Assembly (NCBI GenBank): GCA_000497835.1
Contig: KI547175.1
Coordinates: 149,488-182,368, forward strand
From: a gamma proteobacterium L18
GTDB taxonomy: Bacteria; Pseudomonadota; Gammaproteobacteria; Pseudomonadales; Pseudomonadaceae
DNA length: 32,881 nt
Direction: 5' to 3'
The notes under the pieces: generated by a model
The model's input: the letters and a program-made list of their open reading frames with translations, nothing else
Databases searched by the model: none
Told to the model about the DNA's origin: nothing
Shown: positions 29,779 to 32,881 of the stretch, one piece after another
Numbering within the stretch: position 1 is the first letter of the stretch
Layout: each line of letters starts with the position of its first letter
Translations under genes and position numbers: made by a program

Positions 29779-30933
29779 GTGAACAAGACCGCAAGCTTGT
29801 TGTTAACCGCTGGTCTGCTGCTGGGCAGCACGTTGCCGGCCCTGGCCGAAACCGTTGACCGCAGCGCCATTCCACTCGGTTCCCTCGAAGAAGTGGCCGC
29901 CTTCAAGGGGCCAGGCCCCTCCGGCATCGTGGTTACACCGTCGGGCAGGGTGTTCGTCGGCTTCCCCCGCCACGCCATCAATCACCCCGGCATGACCCTG
30001 GGCGAGCTGGTGAACGGCAAGCTGGTGCCATACCCCGACGCCGCCACCAGCCTGCCGTCCGAACGCAGCGACGCGCAAAAGCTGATTTCGGTACACGGCA
30101 TGACCACCGATACCCAGGGCCGCCTGTGGCTGATCGACGACGGCAAGCGCGCCGGCATCGACGGCATCAAGCCGGGTGCGGCGAAGGTGGTGGGCATTGA
30201 TCCGGCAACCAATAAGGTGTTCGCCTCCTGGGTGCTCAGCGACGCCTTGCGCCAGGACAGTCACATGAATGACCTGCGCGTGGACCTCACCCACGGCGCC
30301 AAGGGCATCGCCTACGTCGCCGACTCCTCGTTCGGCGAAGACCCGGCCCTGGTCGTCGTCGACCTGGCCACCGGTCGTCAGCGTCGGGTGCTGAGCAAAG
30401 ACCCTTCGGTGCTGCCGCAAAAAGACTTCGTCACCCAACTGGACGGCGTGCCCATGCGCTACCAGGGCAAGGCCAGCGCCTTCCCCCATGGTGGCGTTGA
30501 CAGCATCACCCTGAGCACCGACAGCTCGCGGCTGTACTACTCGCCGCTGACCAGCCGCCACCTGTGGAGCATCCCCACCGCGGCCCTGGCCGACTTCAGC
30601 AAGGATGACCAACAACTGGCCGCGCAGATTCGCGATGAGGGTGAGAAGGTCATGACCGACGGCATGGCCACCGACGCCCAGGATCGCCTGTACCTGACCG
30701 ACGCCGAACACCATCAGATCGTGCGCCGCTGGCCCGACGGCCACCTCGACGTGGTGCTGCGCGACCCGCGCCTGGTGTGGCCGGACGGCATCTTCGTGGC
30801 CGGCAACCAGGTGTACGTCACCCTGGGCCAGTGGGACCGCCTCGGCGCCCATGCCGATACCCGTCAGCCGCCGTACTTGCTGGTACGCACGCCCACCGAC
30901 GGCACCCCGGTCTTGGATGCACAAGCCCAGTAA
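29779..30933 (+). CDS. Exported MRJP/yellow-family beta-propeller protein (copy 2)
   Basis: A 384-residue protein with a signal peptide (MNKTASLLLTAGLLLGSTLP, cut near residue 23 after ALA). The mature part is an MRJP/yellow-type propeller: SGIVVTPSGRVFVGFPR, GMTTDTQGRLWLIDDGKR, the family motif NDLRVD (164-169) and VLRDPRLVWPDGIFV in the last blade. Start is a GTG with GGAG 7 bases upstream. It is followed after 28 bases by copy 3, clearly as an operon. A PtxS-type operator and an attenuator-like leader precede it. The likely role is binding or converting a small molecule in the periplasm. A sugar-acid link is inferred only from the operator, and from the resemblance of propeller families such as gluconolactonases. 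Confidence 0.78.
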   Translation: MNKTASLLLTAGLLLGSTLPALAETVDRSAIPLGSLEEVAAFKGPGPSGIVVTPSGRVFVGFPRHAINHPGMTLGELVNGKLVPYPDAATSLPSERSDAQKLISVHGMTTDTQGRLWLIDDGKRAGIDGIKPGAAKVVGIDPATNKVFASWVLSDALRQDSHMNDLRVDLTHGAKGIAYVADSSFGEDPALVVVDLATGRQRRVLSKDPSVLPQKDFVTQLDGVPMRYQGKASAFPHGGVDSITLSTDSSRLYYSPLTSRHLWSIPTAALADFSKDDQQLAAQIRDEGEKVMTDGMATDAQDRLYLTDAEHHQIVRRWPDGHLDVVLRDPRLVWPDGIFVAGNQVYVTLGQWDRLGAHADTRQPPYLLVRTPTDGTPVLDAQAQ

Positions 30934-30961
30934 GGATGTTTGACATGGAGGTATCCACGCA

Positions 30962-32065
30962 ATGAAAGCACGTACTTTGGCCCTGTTGGCCTGCGTCGCC
31001 GCAGGCACGGCCCATGCCGCCAGCCAGGGCGAGTTGGTCGCAGCCCTGGACAACACCGAAGCCAGCGGCATCGTCGTCACCCCTGGCGGCCGCACCTTCC
31101 TGACCCTGCCGCGCGCCGGCAGCAACCACGCCTTCCCCTCGGTGGTGGAACTGGTGAAGGGCAAGCAGGTGCCTTTCCCGGACCTGGCCACCACCACCGA
31201 CACGGGCAAGCCCCTGGCAGATTGGTTGGTTTCACCCCTGGGACTAACCCTGGCGGGCAACACCCTGTGGGTGCTGGACGAGGGCAAGCGGCCGGGCATC
31301 GAGGGCATTCCCGATGGTTCCGCGAAACTGGTGGGCATCGACATCACCACGCGCAAGGTGCTCAAGACCATCGTCTTCCACAAGCCGTTCATGCGCGACA
31401 GCCTGCAGCTCAATGACCTGCGGGTAGACCCCGACCATGGCGCCCAGGGCACGGTGTACATCTCCAACAACGGCTACTCCAGCCCTTCGGACTGCTCGCT
31501 GATCGTGGTGGACCTGGCCAGCGGCAAGATGCGCGAGGTGTTCCACAACCTGCCGCAAACCTCGCCTGCGCCGGGCTTCATGACTTATGTCGAAGGCCAG
31601 CCTCACGCCTACAGCCTCGACCATCCGAGCATGCCCCAGGGCGGGGTCAATGGCATCGAGCTGTCGCCCGACCATAAGAAGCTGTACTGGACCATCCCCA
31701 CCAACCCCAATTACTACAGCATCGACACGGCGGCGCTCAGTGACTTCAATCGTCCCGAGGACGCCCTGGTCAAGGACATCCACTTTGAAGGCCAGACCGC
31801 GTCCAACGGCGGCATCGCGGTGGACGACAAGGGCTCCCTGTACTTCGGCGACGCCTCGCGCTATTCCATCCTCCGTCGCGACCGCGCAGGGCAGTTCAGC
31901 CTGGTGGGGCAGGATTCGCGGCTGATCTGGCCTGACGGCCTCTACTGGCAGGGCGGCTACCTGTACGTCACGGTGGGGCAGTGGCAGCGAGTGCCGGGGT
32001 TGCACGGTGGCAAGGACCTGCGCAGCGCGCCCTACAACATCCTGCGCTTCAAGACGGCAATGTAA
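30962..32065 (+). CDS. Exported MRJP/yellow-family beta-propeller protein (copy 3)
   Basis: A 367-residue protein with a signal peptide (LALLACVAAGTAHA, cut near residue 19). It is a tandem paralogue of the preceding gene: shared SGIVVTPGGRTFLTLPR, LWVLDEGKRPGIEGI, AKLVGID, NDLRVD (151-156), IELSPDHKKLYW and DSRLIWPDGLYWQGGYLYV. Identity is far from complete, so the duplication is old and the two may act on different ligands or form a complex. GGAGG about 9 bases before the ATG. Last gene of the operon. The downstream degenerate GGDEF gene starts 126 bases later and may or may not be co-transcribed. Confidence 0.78.
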   Translation: MKARTLALLACVAAGTAHAASQGELVAALDNTEASGIVVTPGGRTFLTLPRAGSNHAFPSVVELVKGKQVPFPDLATTTDTGKPLADWLVSPLGLTLAGNTLWVLDEGKRPGIEGIPDGSAKLVGIDITTRKVLKTIVFHKPFMRDSLQLNDLRVDPDHGAQGTVYISNNGYSSPSDCSLIVVDLASGKMREVFHNLPQTSPAPGFMTYVEGQPHAYSLDHPSMPQGGVNGIELSPDHKKLYWTIPTNPNYYSIDTAALSDFNRPEDALVKDIHFEGQTASNGGIAVDDKGSLYFGDASRYSILRRDRAGQFSLVGQDSRLIWPDGLYWQGGYLYVTVGQWQRVPGLHGGKDLRSAPYNILRFKTAM

Positions 32066-32191
32066 AAAATGCGTACCGCCGCTGTTACCGACTGGCTACG
32101 CGGCGGGCAAGTTCTATGCTGGACAGGGTAAAAGAGCAGGCGATAAGGTGATCGCCATTCGTCACAATGCCCATCGCCCAAGGAGTCGGTC

Positions 32192-32722
32192 GTGATCCTG
32201 CCCCCAGAATTGTCTCGCGAGCCCGCCTGCAATGACCCCCTGGCACCTTCCGGTGCGGTGGCGTTGCTGCTGGTGTCGGAGTGGGCCCAGGCCGTGCGGT
32301 TGCAGCAGCCCTTGTCGTTGCTGGTGGTGACGGTGGATCACGCTCGCAGCCTGGCCACGCAGCAGGGCCGTGAGCAGGCCGATGCACAATTGCAGCGCAT
32401 TGGCCTGGTGCTCACCACCACGGCGGGGCGTGCCCGCGATGTGGCCGGGCGTTGCTCGGCCGATGCTTTCATGATTGTGTTGCCCGATACCCCGGCCGAC
32501 GGCGCGCGGGCTGTGGCCGAGCGGTGCCAGCGCGGCGTGCGGGCGATTGGCGGGGCCACCGTCAGTTTTGGCGCGGGCACCCTGATACCGCGCAGTGAGG
32601 CGGGCCATTCGGCGTTCTTCAATGCCGTGGCGCAGCTGTGCGATGAAGCCGTGCGCGCCGGCGGCGACCGCATCGTCTGCCGCCACTTCGGCCAGTCACG
32701 CACCGGCGCCATGCGCGCCTGA
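32192..32722 (+). CDS. Degenerate GGDEF-domain protein
   Basis: A 176-residue cytosolic protein that is essentially one GGDEF-type domain: LSLLVVTVDHARSLATQQGR, then LTTTAGRARDVAGRCSADAF and MIVLPDTPADGARAVAERC. The position of the RYGGDEF motif reads RCSADAF (residues 87-93), so both glycines and the catalytic Glu are gone. It should not make cyclic di-GMP. Such proteins can act as regulators or nucleotide sensors. The N-terminal ~30 residues are not a known sensor domain, and there is no signal peptide. GTG start with AAGGAG about 7 bases upstream. Downstream are REPs, and the upstream MRJP operon is in the same direction. Confidence 0.75.
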   Translation: MILPPELSREPACNDPLAPSGAVALLLVSEWAQAVRLQQPLSLLVVTVDHARSLATQQGREQADAQLQRIGLVLTTTAGRARDVAGRCSADAFMIVLPDTPADGARAVAERCQRGVRAIGGATVSFGAGTLIPRSEAGHSAFFNAVAQLCDEAVRAGGDRIVCRHFGQSRTGAMRA

Positions 32723-32732
32723 ACCTTTTAAA

Positions 32733-32826
32733 CCTGTAGCAGCGGCCGCCAGGTCGCGTCACAGACGCCGCGCACTGGCGGCTGCACCGCGGCGTTTGTG
32801 ACGCAGCCTTCGGCAGTTGCTACAGG
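32733..32826. repeat. REP pair (CTGTAGCAGC type)
   Basis: CCTGTAGCAGCGGCCGCCAG followed by GTCGCGTCACAG (32733-32764) faces TGTGACGCAGCCTTCGGCAG ending TTGCTACAGG at 32826; same family as 13431-13523. It lies 11 bases past the degenerate GGDEF gene. Confidence 0.85.
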
Positions 32827-32830
32827 CCGG

Positions 32831-32881
32831 CGTCGTCTGCATCGCGGCCAAGGCCGGCTCCTACCACGGACGGCGTAGGAG
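32831..32881. repeat. REP pair (GTAGGAGCCGGC type), cut by the window end
   Basis: The left unit (32831-32864, containing CGCGGCCAAGGCCGGCTCCT) is complete. The right unit begins GTAGGAG at 32875 and continues beyond the window. Confidence 0.8.

Noticed and set aside
29803..31470. A 555-codon minus-strand frame across both MRJP-family genes
   Set aside because: It covers the two propeller genes, which have signal peptides, ribosome binding sites and family motifs on the plus strand. The antisense frame has none.

Overview
The window looks like a GC-rich Pseudomonas chromosome (fluorescens/putida-type gammaproteobacterium). The evidence is many REP-type inverted repeats of the forms GTAGGAGCCGGC and TGTGGGAGCAAAG, pseudomonad gene families (DUF3077, DUF4337, an AroP/Lrp/aromatic aminotransferase cluster) and consistently high third-position GC. 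There are no rRNA, tRNA, CRISPR or insertion-sequence transposase genes. The first ~2.5 kb appears lower in GC and holds small orphan genes, so it looks like accessory DNA.

Layout, left to right. 1-2600: small membrane proteins, a frameshifted DUF1828/DUF1829 gene, and a DUF3077 gene behind a leader with competing inverted repeats. 2600-5450: a purine permease (NCS2) divergent from an exported major-royal-jelly-protein (MRJP/yellow) family protein, with a perfect 12-bp palindrome between them. 5580-10580: UppP, then an aromatic amino acid permease, a divergent Lrp-type regulator, a YitT-type membrane protein and an aromatic aminotransferase. 10580-11390: a graveyard with a 208-bp palindrome, the last 25 residues of a LacI-type regulator and collapsed pieces of what looks like a sugar isomerase operon. 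11390-15250: a small exported protein, a MATE exporter, and a two-gene unit of a glycosyltransferase-like protein plus a coiled-coil protein. 15400-16200: a polyamine-binding protein gene with a large internal deletion.

16680-21600 is a cell-wall block: DD-carboxypeptidase, OmpR-type response regulator with its histidine kinase, and a Tat-exported AmiC-type amidase. TTAA repeats lie in front of both wall-enzyme genes. 21660-24150 holds a DUF4337 protein and a KefC-type K+/H+ antiporter. After a second 208-bp palindrome comes an iron(III) ABC importer (fbpA-fbpB-fbpC), whose permease has lost one C near its 3' end. A Gly/His-rich lipoprotein gene is divergent from it, with a Fur-like site between.

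29060-32070 is the most interesting part. A GlcG/HbpS-type exported protein is divergent from two tandem MRJP-family genes. Their leader contains a terminator-like hairpin overlapped by a competing 9-bp stem, followed by a perfect 16-bp palindrome that matches the operator known for PtxS, the LacI-family 2-ketogluconate sensor. A degenerate GGDEF-domain gene and further REPs end the window.

Two separate genes (DUF1828 and fbpB) carry the same lesion, one C missing from a short C run. This is either a sequencing artefact or a real mutational pattern.
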